Below are positions 9,157-17,157 of a DNA stretch of 64,000 bases, piece after piece. The notes beneath the pieces were generated by a model, which saw nothing but the letters and a program-made list of their open reading frames with translations, made no database searches and had not been told where the DNA came from. The stretch covers positions 5,394,001 through 5,458,000 of the forward strand of contig NZ_CP033924.1 of assembly GCF_003815875.1 (NCBI RefSeq), read 5' to 3'. How positions within the stretch are numbered: position 1 is the first letter of the stretch; each line of letters begins with the position of its first letter. Origin of the DNA: Chryseobacterium lactis (lineage in GTDB: Bacteria; Bacteroidota; Bacteroidia; Flavobacteriales; Weeksellaceae). Position numbers and translations under genes: made by a program.

Positions 9157-10596
9157 TTATTTTGCCTTAACTATTTTTCCGTTTTTGTATAGGAATATAA
9201 GACTGCAATCGGTTTTTCTTTCCTTGTTATACACGTGAATTTTTTTAGAATCAATACCATTCATTTCACATAACATAGGGCTTTCCCAGTTGTTATAAAA
9301 AACAGGTTCTCTTAGGGTAAAGTTTGGATTGTTTTTAAGCTCATTAAACATATCAAAGCTTATACACACCTCTCCTTTTTCGATATGATTTTCATGAAGG
9401 ACCGTCTTTAGCTTGCTGAATAGCTCATGGTTGAATTTACCGGTATAAATCCAGGAATTTTTCACACTGATATTGGTCACGATCAGAAGAAAGACAATGA
9501 CTGCAAAGAAAGCACTGATCATTTTGCTTCCAAGTCCTATTTTAACAGATAGATAAATAATTCCTGAAATAATAAATAAGGTATAAAAAAACCTTATCGC
9601 ACCGAGATTACGGTTATCAAATCCAAAAATAGTAGGAATATAAGATGAAAAAAGAAAGATACTTAGTCCCAATAAAATAGCGATAACAGAAATGATATTA
9701 ATCCTTTTGAAACCCTGCAGCTCAGTTTTAAAATCATAATTGGAAAATACTTTAAAGACGCCTGCAGAAATACTCAAGGCTAATATCCATTCTAAAACAT
9801 TTAAATTTTTACTATTGGATATTCCTTTAAAGATCCCGACGAAAATATCTTTGAAAAATAATTTTGCAGCATAAACTGTAATCTGTGCTACTCTATTAAG
9901 TTCGAAAATTTTATCTACTTCATCTCTTTGGTAAGAGTTAACAAACAGACTTGGCTGAATGATTTTTCTGAAAATAACAACAGCCACCAATGTCAGTACT
10001 ACAAATGCAATCCTTTTTTTATTTCCTTTAATAAGAAATAAAGGGAGAAGGATTAAGGGAAGGAAAATTTCGTAACTTAATATTGATGCTATAAAAAAGA
10101 GCGAACTTATAACAACTTTTTGGCGGACGTAAATGAAATAGATACTCAGTAAAAAGAAGATCGTTGCCAGATTGGAATTGAGCATAATGGATGAAAACTG
10201 AATACTCGTACCGATTACGGAACATGAATACAGCAGAGTGATCAGGCTGGCCATTTCTGTTGAAATGATCTTTTGTATCACCCAATACATTACAATCAAA
10301 GAAAGCGGAAAAAATAGTAACCCAAGCAGATATACCGATTCATTATGCCTGGAAAGAAAAATTAAAGTACCTGTCACAAATCCTGAAACCGGCCTTGCAG
10401 CCATGGTCGTAGAATCCAGAAAAGAATAAATGTAGCTGAAATAGGATTCTGAAATAAATTTAGATTCATATACCTTGCTTAAATCATCCGATACGATTAC
10501 TTTTTCTCTAAAAACAGACAGACTTATATAGAGGGTATAGGCAATTATCAGAATATTCAGGAATATCAAATAACTGTTTCTAACATTTTTCTTCAT
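9157..10596 (-). CDS. Multi-pass inner-membrane protein, GT-C glycosyltransferase-like
   Basis: This 479-residue protein has about ten hydrophobic segments, the first at about residues 10-28. The first extracytoplasmic loop carries an acidic pair (VIVSDDLSK) and later an ARPVSG segment. This arrangement, an Asp-rich first loop followed by many membrane spans and a short soluble C-terminal domain (about 385-479), resembles GT-C glycosyltransferases that use polyprenyl-phosphate sugars. That is an inference from topology, and no catalytic motif can be assigned. The gene stands alone, with no polysaccharide genes nearby. It could instead be an O-antigen or lipid modifying membrane protein of another class. 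Confidence 0.7.
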   Translation of the reverse strand: MKKNVRNSYLIFLNILIIAYTLYISLSVFREKVIVSDDLSKVYESKFISESYFSYIYSFLDSTTMAARPVSGFVTGTLIFLSRHNESVYLLGLLFFPLSLIVMYWVIQKIISTEMASLITLLYSCSVIGTSIQFSSIMLNSNLATIFFLLSIYFIYVRQKVVISSLFFIASILSYEIFLPLILLPLFLIKGNKKRIAFVVLTLVAVVIFRKIIQPSLFVNSYQRDEVDKIFELNRVAQITVYAAKLFFKDIFVGIFKGISNSKNLNVLEWILALSISAGVFKVFSNYDFKTELQGFKRINIISVIAILLGLSIFLFSSYIPTIFGFDNRNLGAIRFFYTLFIISGIIYLSVKIGLGSKMISAFFAVIVFLLIVTNISVKNSWIYTGKFNHELFSKLKTVLHENHIEKGEVCISFDMFNELKNNPNFTLREPVFYNNWESPMLCEMNGIDSKKIHVYNKERKTDCSLIFLYKNGKIVKAK

Positions 10597-10690
10597 ATTA
10601 TTTTTTCAAAATTCGTGCGGGAACCTGAATTCTCGCCCTTGTCAAAAATAATAGAATTATCGCAATTAAAAAAGGATATGCAGGATAATA

Positions 10691-11485
10691 TTAAATCGCT
10701 ACAGGAGCCTTGATTCCCGGATGCGGGTCATAGTTTTCCAGTGTAAAGTCTTCAAAATCAAAATCGAAAATATCCTTGATCTCCGGATTAAGTTTCATGA
10801 CAGGAAGTGGCCTTGTATCTCTTGAAAGCTGTTTGTTCACCTGCTCAAAGTGATTATTGTAAATATGAACATCTCCAAAGCTATGAACATAATCTCCTAC
10901 TTCAAGATCACAAACCTGTGCTACCATCATCAATAATAATGCATAACTGGCAATATTAAACGGAACTCCAAGGAACACATCAGCACTTCTCTGATAAAGC
11001 TGCAACGACAGTTTTCCATCAGCTACATAAAACTGAAATAAAGCATGACAAGGAGCCAAAGCCATATTTGGAATTTCCGCAACGTTCCATGCGGATACAA
11101 TTAATCTTCTGGAATCTGGATTTTTTTTAATCTGATCAATAACTTCTGTAATCTGATCCACCACTTTTCCGTCTGCCCCATTCCAGCTTCTCCACTGGGC
11201 ACCATAAACAGGCCCCAGGTCACCATTTTCATTAGCCCATTCATCCCATATACTTACGCCATTATCATTAAGATATTTGATGTTAGTATCACCTTTCAAG
11301 AACCAAAGTAATTCGTAAATAATGGATTTCAAATGCACTTTTTTAGTCGTTACCAAAGGAAAGCCTTTTGACAAATCATATCTTAGCTGATAACCGAATA
11401 CACTTCTGGTACCAGTGCCGGTTCTATCGGTTTTATCGGTTCCGTTGTCTAAAATATGTTGTAAAAGATCCAGGTAATTTTGCAT
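10691..11485 (-). CDS. thyA: Thymidylate synthase
   Basis: This cytosolic enzyme methylates dUMP to dTMP using methylene-tetrahydrofolate. The protein aligns end to end with the E. coli family pattern: DRTGTGT near the N-terminus, the nucleophile Cys146 in [30 protein letters not shown], and the family's C-terminal [11 protein letters not shown] chose ATG at 11483-11485, which gives 264 residues, the same as E. coli ThyA. The longer frame opened by TTG at 11509 adds eight residues with no counterpart. No dihydrofolate reductase gene is adjacent. Confidence 0.97.
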   Translation of the reverse strand: MQNYLDLLQHILDNGTDKTDRTGTGTRSVFGYQLRYDLSKGFPLVTTKKVHLKSIIYELLWFLKGDTNIKYLNDNGVSIWDEWANENGDLGPVYGAQWRSWNGADGKVVDQITEVIDQIKKNPDSRRLIVSAWNVAEIPNMALAPCHALFQFYVADGKLSLQLYQRSADVFLGVPFNIASYALLLMMVAQVCDLEVGDYVHSFGDVHIYNNHFEQVNKQLSRDTRPLPVMKLNPEIKDIFDFDFEDFTLENYDPHPGIKAPVAI

Positions 11486-11527
11486 TTTGAAAGGAATTTT
11501 ATGGTTCAAATTTACTAAAAAAGCATC

Positions 11528-11556
11528 AAAAAAAGCATCCGTTTTATGAATGCTTT
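11528..11556 (-). terminator. Terminator after the 24-residue-repeat protein gene
   Basis: On the minus strand AAAGCAT (11550-11556) pairs with ATGCTTT (11532-11538) and is followed by T residues. The stem is short (7 bp) but well placed. Confidence 0.55.
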
Positions 11557-11635
11557 GTATGAAACAAATATCTGTTTTCTATTAACCGTTGTGTATCTGA
11601 GATCTACAGATAAATTAAGTCAATAAAATTTTTTA

Positions 11636-12289
11636 TTATAATCTAACGACATTAATCTTGTCATTATTCCCACTGATTGATTTCAGTTGGCCATATTTAT
11701 TTTTCTCAATAAACTTATCATCCCAGTAATCAAGCTTCACAGGCCCGAATTTGATAAGCTTTTGATATTTACTGTCATCAATAATATCTTTTACCCCATA
11801 ATCAATGGAAATGTCTCCGATAGATTTAAGCTTGCCATATCTGCTGTTATCAATAATGTCACTTGGCCAATAATCGATGCCATAGCTTCCGATTCTCTTT
11901 ACTTTCCCAAATTTTTCTTTATTAAAAACAGGATTATCCCAATATTCAAATCTGATATTTCCGATACTTTTTAGTTTACCGTACTTTTCACTGTTTTTAT
12001 CCATGTCATCATAATAATCTATTTTGACATTTCCTATACTCTTAATTTTTCCGGATCTATATTGATCAAAAAAACTATCATTATCATAATAATCAATTTT
12101 ACCGTCCTGATTCGGAGAGTAGAAATCAGTAATAGCTCCCTGGGAATCCATTGTAATAATAAATCCTTCTACCGTAAGGCTTACCGAGGCAAGATCAAAT
12201 GTTTTACCTGATACACCGGCCCGAATTTGAGCGTTGATCCATACACTGCCTAATAAAAACGCAAACAGAAGTAAATTTTTTAGCTTCAT
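11636..12289 (-). CDS. Secreted protein with six 24-residue tandem repeats
   Basis: I recognise no named family. A signal peptide (residues 1-20, ending WINAQ) is followed by about 45 residues and then six consecutive 24-residue repeats. The unit is roughly [KI]-x-[IL]-[DE]-Y-[YW]-(10-12 variable, often acidic)-[YF]-G-K-[LIV]-K-S-I-G-[ND]. Examples are VKIDYYDDMD...YGKLKSIGN and IRFEYWDNPV...FGKVKRIGS. Aromatic and Gly residues recur at fixed places, which suggests a beta-rich repeat fold. It lies 18 bp after the GreA-like gene and is probably cotranscribed with it. Likely location is the periplasm or cell surface. Confidence 0.75.
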   Translation of the reverse strand: MKLKNLLLFAFLLGSVWINAQIRAGVSGKTFDLASVSLTVEGFIITMDSQGAITDFYSPNQDGKIDYYDNDSFFDQYRSGKIKSIGNVKIDYYDDMDKNSEKYGKLKSIGNIRFEYWDNPVFNKEKFGKVKRIGSYGIDYWPSDIIDNSRYGKLKSIGDISIDYGVKDIIDDSKYQKLIKFGPVKLDYWDDKFIEKNKYGQLKSISGNNDKINVVRL

Positions 12290-12307
12290 AATCCCATTTA
12301 AATTAAT

Positions 12308-12748
12308 TTACCAGATATTTTCAATATTCTGATGTATATTATTAATGGTAAATGTCTCTCCCATTTTCTTGCCAAACATAGCCTTCACCAACGGTGATTC
12401 TGCAGAAACAGTCATAATCTTTTGTTTATCAATAGAAATTTCTCCCATCGAAGCCGAAATATAAAATAACCCTTTATCGGTTTTCACCAATGCTCCGTTC
12501 TGAACTTTTTCGGAAGGATCGGAAGTTATTTTCTGTAAAACAGCCTGTTGATTCAATGTTTCATTAAGTTGTCGCTGAAGATTATTGATTTCCTGCTGAA
12601 GCATTTCACGTCCTGTTTCATATTTATCTCCCATTGAGCTTTTTGTATCGTTGTTGGAAGCTCTTGTCTCCGCAATCAGATTTTCAAAATTTTGGATTTT
12701 ATCGGTGATCTTAGCTTTAATGATATTTATTATTGCTTGTTTGTTCAT
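12308..12748 (-). CDS. GreA/GreB-like transcription elongation factor family protein
   Basis: This 146-residue cytosolic protein has the two-part layout of Gre factors. Residues 1-70 form a long charged coiled-coil hairpin (KYETGREMLQQEINNLQRQL). The C-terminal domain contains SPLVKAMFGKKMGETF, which matches the GreA/GreB FKBP-like end (SPL.KALLGK..GD). Gre proteins bind the RNA polymerase secondary channel and stimulate transcript cleavage. This member is a distant one, so its exact action is inferred. The acidic residues at a Gre coiled-coil tip are not clearly recognisable here. It is the first gene of a pair with the downstream repeat protein. Confidence 0.75.
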   Translation of the reverse strand: MNKQAIINIIKAKITDKIQNFENLIAETRASNNDTKSSMGDKYETGREMLQQEINNLQRQLNETLNQQAVLQKITSDPSEKVQNGALVKTDKGLFYISASMGEISIDKQKIMTVSAESPLVKAMFGKKMGETFTINNIHQNIENIW

Positions 12749-12790
12749 TTTAAATTATTGATTTTTTTATGTGTGTGTATGGGAAACCAC

Positions 12791-12834
12791 CCCGTCAAAA
12801 TCAAAGATTTTGACACCCCTCCAGCGGAGGGGAA
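12791..12834. repeat. Double-hairpin intergenic repeat (REP-like)
   Basis: Two adjacent perfect inverted repeats are separated by one base: GTCAAAATC/GATTTTGAC (12794-12802 with 12806-12814, 3-base loop) and CCCCTCC/GGAGGGG (12816-12822 with 12826-12832). This layout, with the GC-rich second stem, resembles dispersed intergenic elements of Chryseobacterium genomes as I remember them. It lies downstream of the GH13 gene and may also end its transcript. Confidence 0.6.
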
Positions 12835-12902
12835 TAAGTACCTTTTAAAAACTTATGGTAAAGGTTTTAGAACTGCTGCCAGAACTTTAATGGCTTCTTG
12901 TC

Positions 12903-14252
12903 TTATTTTTCAAAAACCGCGTAGTCTGACACCTTGAAATTGAAATCTTTTCCTTCGTCAAAATTTCGTCTGTTTTTTTCAAATACATTTTTGAAAGTTC
13001 CGGATAGCTGTTGATCTTCAATACTAAAACTAACAGGTTCTTTTGACATATTTAAGACTACTAAAACCTCATCATTTCCATTTTTTCTTATGTAAGCTAA
13101 AATTTTATCGTTAGCTGTTGTATTCAAAAAGTAGGTTGTAACATTTGGATCTCCTCCTCTTAAGGCCGGATTGGAAGATTTTAACTCTAATAACGTTTTA
13201 TAAAAATCAGCTACCTGATAGGTATTGGTCCATTTGATCACATCTTTTTCAAAAAACTCCAATCTTTTCATGTTAGGAAGCTCCTGTCCTGAATATAAAA
13301 GAGGTATTCCGTTCCATGTTGCAGAAAATACGGCCATAGGTTTTGCAATCACTGCATATTTTTCATACTCTGTTCCGTTCCATGAATTTTCATCATGATT
13401 CGATGTAAACCAGGCTCTCATTGAGGCATCCCCGATATTGGAATATTGTACCAACAGGTCTTTTAATTCCTGAAGAGGTTCATTTTTTTTGTAATAATCT
13501 GCTGATTTATGCATCCATTTCCAGGAATAGCTGGCATCAAATACTTTTCCATATTCCGGACTTTCCAGTTCATCAAACTCTCCCAACCAGAAAAGAGGTT
13601 TCACTTTTTCCACTTCAGGACGTGCCTGCTGCCAGAAATCAACTTCAACCCAGGAAGCCAGATCACATCTGAAACCGTCAATATTGGTTTCCTGCACCCA
13701 GAATTTCATGGCATCGATCATTGCCAGACGCATTTCCTGATTTTTATAATCCAGTTCTATGATATCATCCATTCCTGAGGCAATATGAAATTTCCCGTCC
13801 GGATCTTTTAAATAGAATTCAGGATGTGTTTTCGTCCATACATGATCCCAACCTGTATGATTGGCCACCCAGTCGATAATAATCGTAAAGCCTAATCTGT
13901 GAGCTTCATTCACCAGATCTTTAAAATCCTGCAAAGTTCCAAACTCAGGGTTAATTGAGGTATAATCTGCTGCTGCATATGGACTTCCCAGACTTCCTTT
14001 TTTATTTTGCTGGGCAATGGGGGTAATGGGCATTAACCAAAGTGTTTGTATTCCCATTGATTTCAGGCGGGGCATTTCTTTTGCAAATGCTTTGAAAGTT
14101 CCTTCCTGGGTATATTGTCTGATATTGACTTCGTAGATATTTGTAGTATGTTTCCAATCTTTTGGCAATTGTGTCATCTTCCTGGTATTTTTTTGAGTGG
14201 TACAGGAAACAATTCCCAGACCAATAATGGCTAATAAAATTAATTTTTTCAT
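12903..14252 (-). CDS. GH13 alpha-amylase family lipoprotein
   Basis: This is an alpha-glucan hydrolase or transferase of family GH13, anchored as a lipoprotein (lipobox IVSC, Cys17). The (beta/alpha)8 barrel shows the four conserved regions: IIIDWVANH (about 124-132), the nucleophile Asp197 in DGFRCD, the acid/base Glu225 in WLGEFDE, and Asp287 in FTSNHDEN. A short beta-sandwich C-terminal domain follows (about 360-449). The 449-residue length fits small maltogenic-type amylases. It is not in a Sus-type polysaccharide locus, so starch breakdown outside the cell is possible but substrate specificity is not shown. Confidence 0.92.
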   Translation of the reverse strand: MKKLILLAIIGLGIVSCTTQKNTRKMTQLPKDWKHTTNIYEVNIRQYTQEGTFKAFAKEMPRLKSMGIQTLWLMPITPIAQQNKKGSLGSPYAAADYTSINPEFGTLQDFKDLVNEAHRLGFTIIIDWVANHTGWDHVWTKTHPEFYLKDPDGKFHIASGMDDIIELDYKNQEMRLAMIDAMKFWVQETNIDGFRCDLASWVEVDFWQQARPEVEKVKPLFWLGEFDELESPEYGKVFDASYSWKWMHKSADYYKKNEPLQELKDLLVQYSNIGDASMRAWFTSNHDENSWNGTEYEKYAVIAKPMAVFSATWNGIPLLYSGQELPNMKRLEFFEKDVIKWTNTYQVADFYKTLLELKSSNPALRGGDPNVTTYFLNTTANDKILAYIRKNGNDEVLVVLNMSKEPVSFSIEDQQLSGTFKNVFEKNRRNFDEGKDFNFKVSDYAVFEK

Positions 14253-14300
14253 GAATCAATTTTTAACAAAAGTAAGAATTGTTTCTTTGGTTTTGGCCAT

Positions 14301-14331
14301 AAAAAAAGCCCCAGATCAAAATCCAGGGCCT
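14301..14331 (-). terminator. Terminator after the pRiA4b ORF-3-like gene
   Basis: On the minus strand an 11-bp stem including three G-U pairs has a 9-base central region and is followed by TTTTTTT (14301-14307). Confidence 0.75.
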
Positions 14332-14346
14332 ATATTGTATCACCTC

Positions 14347-14943
14347 CTATCTTTCCTCATCGTTGTCATCCTCATCATCGAAAACGTCATCGTTGTAGTC
14401 TTCTTCTTCCTCATCATCAAAGCTGTCATCTTCATCGGAGAAGTTTCCACTTGCTCCAAAATCGTCATCAAAGCCAAACTCATCATCTGCCAGAGGCATT
14501 GCTGATTTCTTTTTAGATCCTCCTGAGCTACCGTTTTTGCTAGGAGCCTTCAAAGGAACATTTCCAAATCTGTATACTGTGATCGGGTAATTGACCCCTT
14601 TTGTTTCTTCAATAACTTCAACAAGCTCACAGAAGAATTCCCAAAGATCAAGAAGTCCATATTGGAACTGAGCTTTGTTACCTACTGCTTCGAAAGCTTC
14701 ATCAATGTATACGTCTGACATAATCTCCCCATCGCCATCATCACTCATATCTTCCAATGGAACACTTTTTACTATCGTACCGTCATCTTCTAACAGATTA
14801 AAAGTAGATAGCTCGTCTCCCTGCAGACTGAATGCACTTTTAATTCCTAAATGTAAGTTCCATAATGTTTGTTTTCCCTTAACTTCAATATCACGGAAAA
14901 TATCCTCTTTCGCATCTAATATTACGCGGATTTTGTAAACCAT
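14347..14943 (-). CDS. Plasmid pRiA4b ORF-3-like family protein with an acidic tail
   Basis: This 198-residue protein matches the flavobacterial members of the pRiA4b ORF-3-like family (IS1096 TnpR-related fold). Its N-terminal half carries VYKIRVILDAKEDIFRDIEVKG, cut here to VYKIRVILDAKEDIF, and YGLLDLWEFFCELVE. The function of the family is not established. The last 50 residues are almost entirely Asp, Glu and Ser (DDEEEEDYNDD), suggesting a flexible tail that binds a basic partner. It is a single-gene unit with a good promoter and its own terminator. No transposase is nearby, so a mobile origin is not supported here. Confidence 0.8.
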   Translation of the reverse strand: MVYKIRVILDAKEDIFRDIEVKGKQTLWNLHLGIKSAFSLQGDELSTFNLLEDDGTIVKSVPLEDMSDDGDGEIMSDVYIDEAFEAVGNKAQFQYGLLDLWEFFCELVEVIEETKGVNYPITVYRFGNVPLKAPSKNGSSGGSKKKSAMPLADDEFGFDDDFGASGNFSDEDDSFDDEEEEDYNDDVFDDEDDNDEER

Positions 14944-14996
14944 ATCAGTTTCTTAAATTACTTTTTTGCCTTTATAATTATGATAAATCTCTGGTG

Positions 14997-15025
14997 CAAA
15001 TATATAATAAATGACATGTGACAAA
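14997..15025 (-). promoter_or_regulatory. Predicted promoter of the pRiA4b ORF-3-like gene
   Basis: On the minus strand TTTG (15022-15025) is followed after 17 bases by TATATTTG (14997-15004), a perfect flavobacterial -33/-7 pair. The predicted start is about 48 bases before the ATG at 14943. Confidence 0.6.
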
Positions 15026-15077
15026 AAAATATTTCAGGATTTTTTAAAATATTTTTTTTTCTTACATTTTGACGGGA

Positions 15078-16109
15078 TTATTTGCTTTTTTCAAGCATAA
15101 AACTAAATTTCGTCCCTTCAAGGTAAACGCTTTCAACGGTAATGTTTTCGTTATGAGCTTCAAGGATATGCTTTACGATGGCCAATCCTAATCCGGAACC
15201 GCCTTCTCTTCTGCTTCTGCTGGTTTCTACGCGGTAGAATCTTTCAAAAATTCTTGGGAGCAATTCAGATTTGATTCCCATTCCGTTGTCTATGACCTCA
15301 ATCAGCACTTTATTTTTTAAAACACTGGTTTTTACAATCACTTTAGCTTCCTGTCTGTTGGCATAATGAATCGCGTTGGAGATGAGGTTGATGAAAACCT
15401 GAGAAATCTTCTGTTTATCTGCTTCTACAAAAATCTGTGGATGAAGGGTTTGAATCTGTAAGGTAGTATTTCGTTTCTCAGCCTCAAGATCAAGCAGATC
15501 AAAAATTTCTTCAATGAGGAGATTCACATCAAATTTTGAAACAGTAAGGTTGATTTCTCCTGCTTCCAATCTATTGATCATATCAAGATCTGTAACAATG
15601 GCGATAAGCCTTTCAACAGACTGATCAATTCTTTCCAAGTATTTATCACGAATGGTAAGGTTATCTACACCACCGTCCCTTAGGGTTTCTACATATCCCT
15701 GAATCGAAAATAAAGGAGTCTTCAGTTCATGGGAAACATTGCCAATATATTCTTTACGGTAGCTTTCCATTTCCTTCATCATGTCGATTTCCGTTACCTG
15801 CTGCTGGTTCAGATCAGAGAATCTTTCACCAAGCTGTTTGATGGTAATATTTTCGTCATTGTCCTGAACAATTTCCTGAGGAAGGATTTGGGAAAGGCCT
15901 TTCACCTGCTTCCTTCCGTAATAATTGAAAAGAAGTTCCAATACAACAAAGTTGATGGCAAAGATCAGCAAAACACATATTAACAGTCCCGTCTTGAATA
16001 GAGGGGTTTCGTAATAGATATCTTTCAGTGAATCGAAAACGACCACTAAGAAAAGCATTACCATTGTTAATAAACAAGCGGCAACGAGGGTAAGTCTGTA
16101 AAATTTCAA
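15078..16109 (-). CDS. PhoR-like sensor histidine kinase
   Basis: This inner-membrane kinase autophosphorylates on His and passes the phosphate to the response regulator encoded just upstream. Two membrane segments (about 7-26 and 40-62) enclose only a very short external loop, so sensing may be through partners rather than a periplasmic domain. The HisKA domain has His127 in NVSHELKTP. The ATPase domain has the N box (NLISNAIHYA), DNGMGI and GGSGLGLAIV. The pair resembles PhoR-PhoB in order and domain make-up. The stimulus is not shown by the sequence. It is 48 bp after the regulator gene. Confidence 0.9.
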   Translation of the reverse strand: MKFYRLTLVAACLLTMVMLFLVVVFDSLKDIYYETPLFKTGLLICVLLIFAINFVVLELLFNYYGRKQVKGLSQILPQEIVQDNDENITIKQLGERFSDLNQQQVTEIDMMKEMESYRKEYIGNVSHELKTPLFSIQGYVETLRDGGVDNLTIRDKYLERIDQSVERLIAIVTDLDMINRLEAGEINLTVSKFDVNLLIEEIFDLLDLEAEKRNTTLQIQTLHPQIFVEADKQKISQVFINLISNAIHYANRQEAKVIVKTSVLKNKVLIEVIDNGMGIKSELLPRIFERFYRVETSRSRREGGSGLGLAIVKHILEAHNENITVESVYLEGTKFSFMLEKSK

Positions 16110-16157
16110 TTTTACAAAGTTTTAATGATTGAACGTAAAGTTAGGATTTTTAAATGA

Positions 16158-16832
16158 TTAAACGATCAGCTTATATCCAATCCCTTTTAATGTCTGAATT
16201 GTATTGATTCCTAGTTTTTCTCTAAGCCTTCTGATGTGAACGTCAATAGTTCTCTCTCCTACAATTACATCGTTCCCCCAAACTTTTTCCAGAATCTCTT
16301 CTCTCTTGAAAACTTTTTCAGTATTGGAAGCCAAAAGGTATAGCAGATCAAATTCTTTTTTAGGAAGGAGAAATTGCTGTCCGCTTTTGGAAACTCTGAA
16401 ATTATCTTTATCAATGACAAGATCACCGATTTCAATCAGCTTAGCATTATCAGAAACCTGAGAGGTCAGCTGTAATAATGCATTTACTTTAGAGATAAGG
16501 ATTTTCGGTTTGATCAGTTTTACGATATAATCATTGGCACCAGCCTGGAAGCCTGCCAACTGTGAAAACTCTTCGCTTCTTGCGGAAAGGAAAACAATAA
16601 GTGTTTTTTGAAGTTCTTTCACTTTACGAAGTTCCTGACAGGTCTCGATACCATCTTTTTCAGGCATCATTACATCTAGTAGGATTAGGTCCGGAATTAT
16701 TTCCTTTGCTTTTTCTATACCTTCATTACCATTTGTTGCGGTATGGATATCATATCCTTCTTTTTCCAAATTGTAAGACAGAATCTCTAAAATGTCCAGT
16801 TCATCGTCTATTAAAAGAATTTTTTTGCTCAT
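16158..16832 (-). CDS. OmpR/PhoB-family response regulator
   Basis: This DNA-binding regulator has a receiver domain (1-120) and a winged-helix OmpR-type domain (about 130-224). The phospho-acceptor Asp53 lies in LILLDVMMPEKDG with acidic residues DD at 9-10. The DNA-binding part shows ERTIDVHIRRLREKLG. One oddity: the receiver Lys is followed by Leu (YIVKLIKPK) instead of the nearly invariant cis-Pro. The partner kinase is directly downstream. The divergent TonB receptor at 17158 is the most obvious candidate target, because 11-bp phased repeats lie in its promoter. Confidence 0.92.
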   Translation of the reverse strand: MSKKILLIDDELDILEILSYNLEKEGYDIHTATNGNEGIEKAKEIIPDLILLDVMMPEKDGIETCQELRKVKELQKTLIVFLSARSEEFSQLAGFQAGANDYIVKLIKPKILISKVNALLQLTSQVSDNAKLIEIGDLVIDKDNFRVSKSGQQFLLPKKEFDLLYLLASNTEKVFKREEILEKVWGNDVIVGERTIDVHIRRLREKLGINTIQTLKGIGYKLIV

Positions 16833-16853
16833 CTTCTAGTTTAAGAATTCCCA

Positions 16854-16861
16854 CAAAAGTA
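16854..16861 (-). promoter_or_regulatory. Candidate -7 box for the response regulator/kinase operon
   Basis: On the minus strand TACTTTTG matches TAnnTTTG exactly, 21 bases before the ATG at 16832. No convincing -33 element was seen. Confidence 0.4.
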
Positions 16862-17077
16862 CTTATTTTCGGCGGTCTTCTTTATTTATGTTATGTTAAC
16901 TAATTATTAAAAAACCAATTTCTTATTTCAAATTCAAAAATCAACAATAAAAATAAGAAATATTTACATAAAAATCAAATATACGAAACCATATTGGAAA
17001 TAAACAAAAAAAATATAATTATAAAAAACATTTTTTGATAACGAAAAATAGGAGTTATCTATTAATACAAACTTCAC

Positions 17078-17110
17078 AATTAATTAAAATTCTCCTAAAG
17101 TTTTCTTAAA
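17078..17110 (+). promoter_or_regulatory. Three 11-bp-phased direct repeats, candidate response-regulator operator
   Basis: Three consecutive 11-mers end in the same core: AATTAATTAAA (17078-17088), ATTCTCCTAAA (17089-17099) and GTTTTCTTAAA (17100-17110). Tandem half-sites at 11-bp spacing are how PhoB/OmpR-family dimers bind. The block lies 48 bases before the ATG of the TonB receptor and about 250 bases from the divergent regulator gene. The rest of the 325-base gap (16833-17157) is AT-rich and holds no gene. Confidence 0.4.
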
Positions 17111-17157
17111 AACTTAGCCTTTATTTTGCCCTTGAAAAAGAAGTAAAAGAAGTAATA

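Noticed and set aside
14347..14943. Mobile element because of the IS1096/pRiA4b family name
   Set aside because: The family name comes from a passenger gene; no transposase, inverted ends or target duplication is visible around it.
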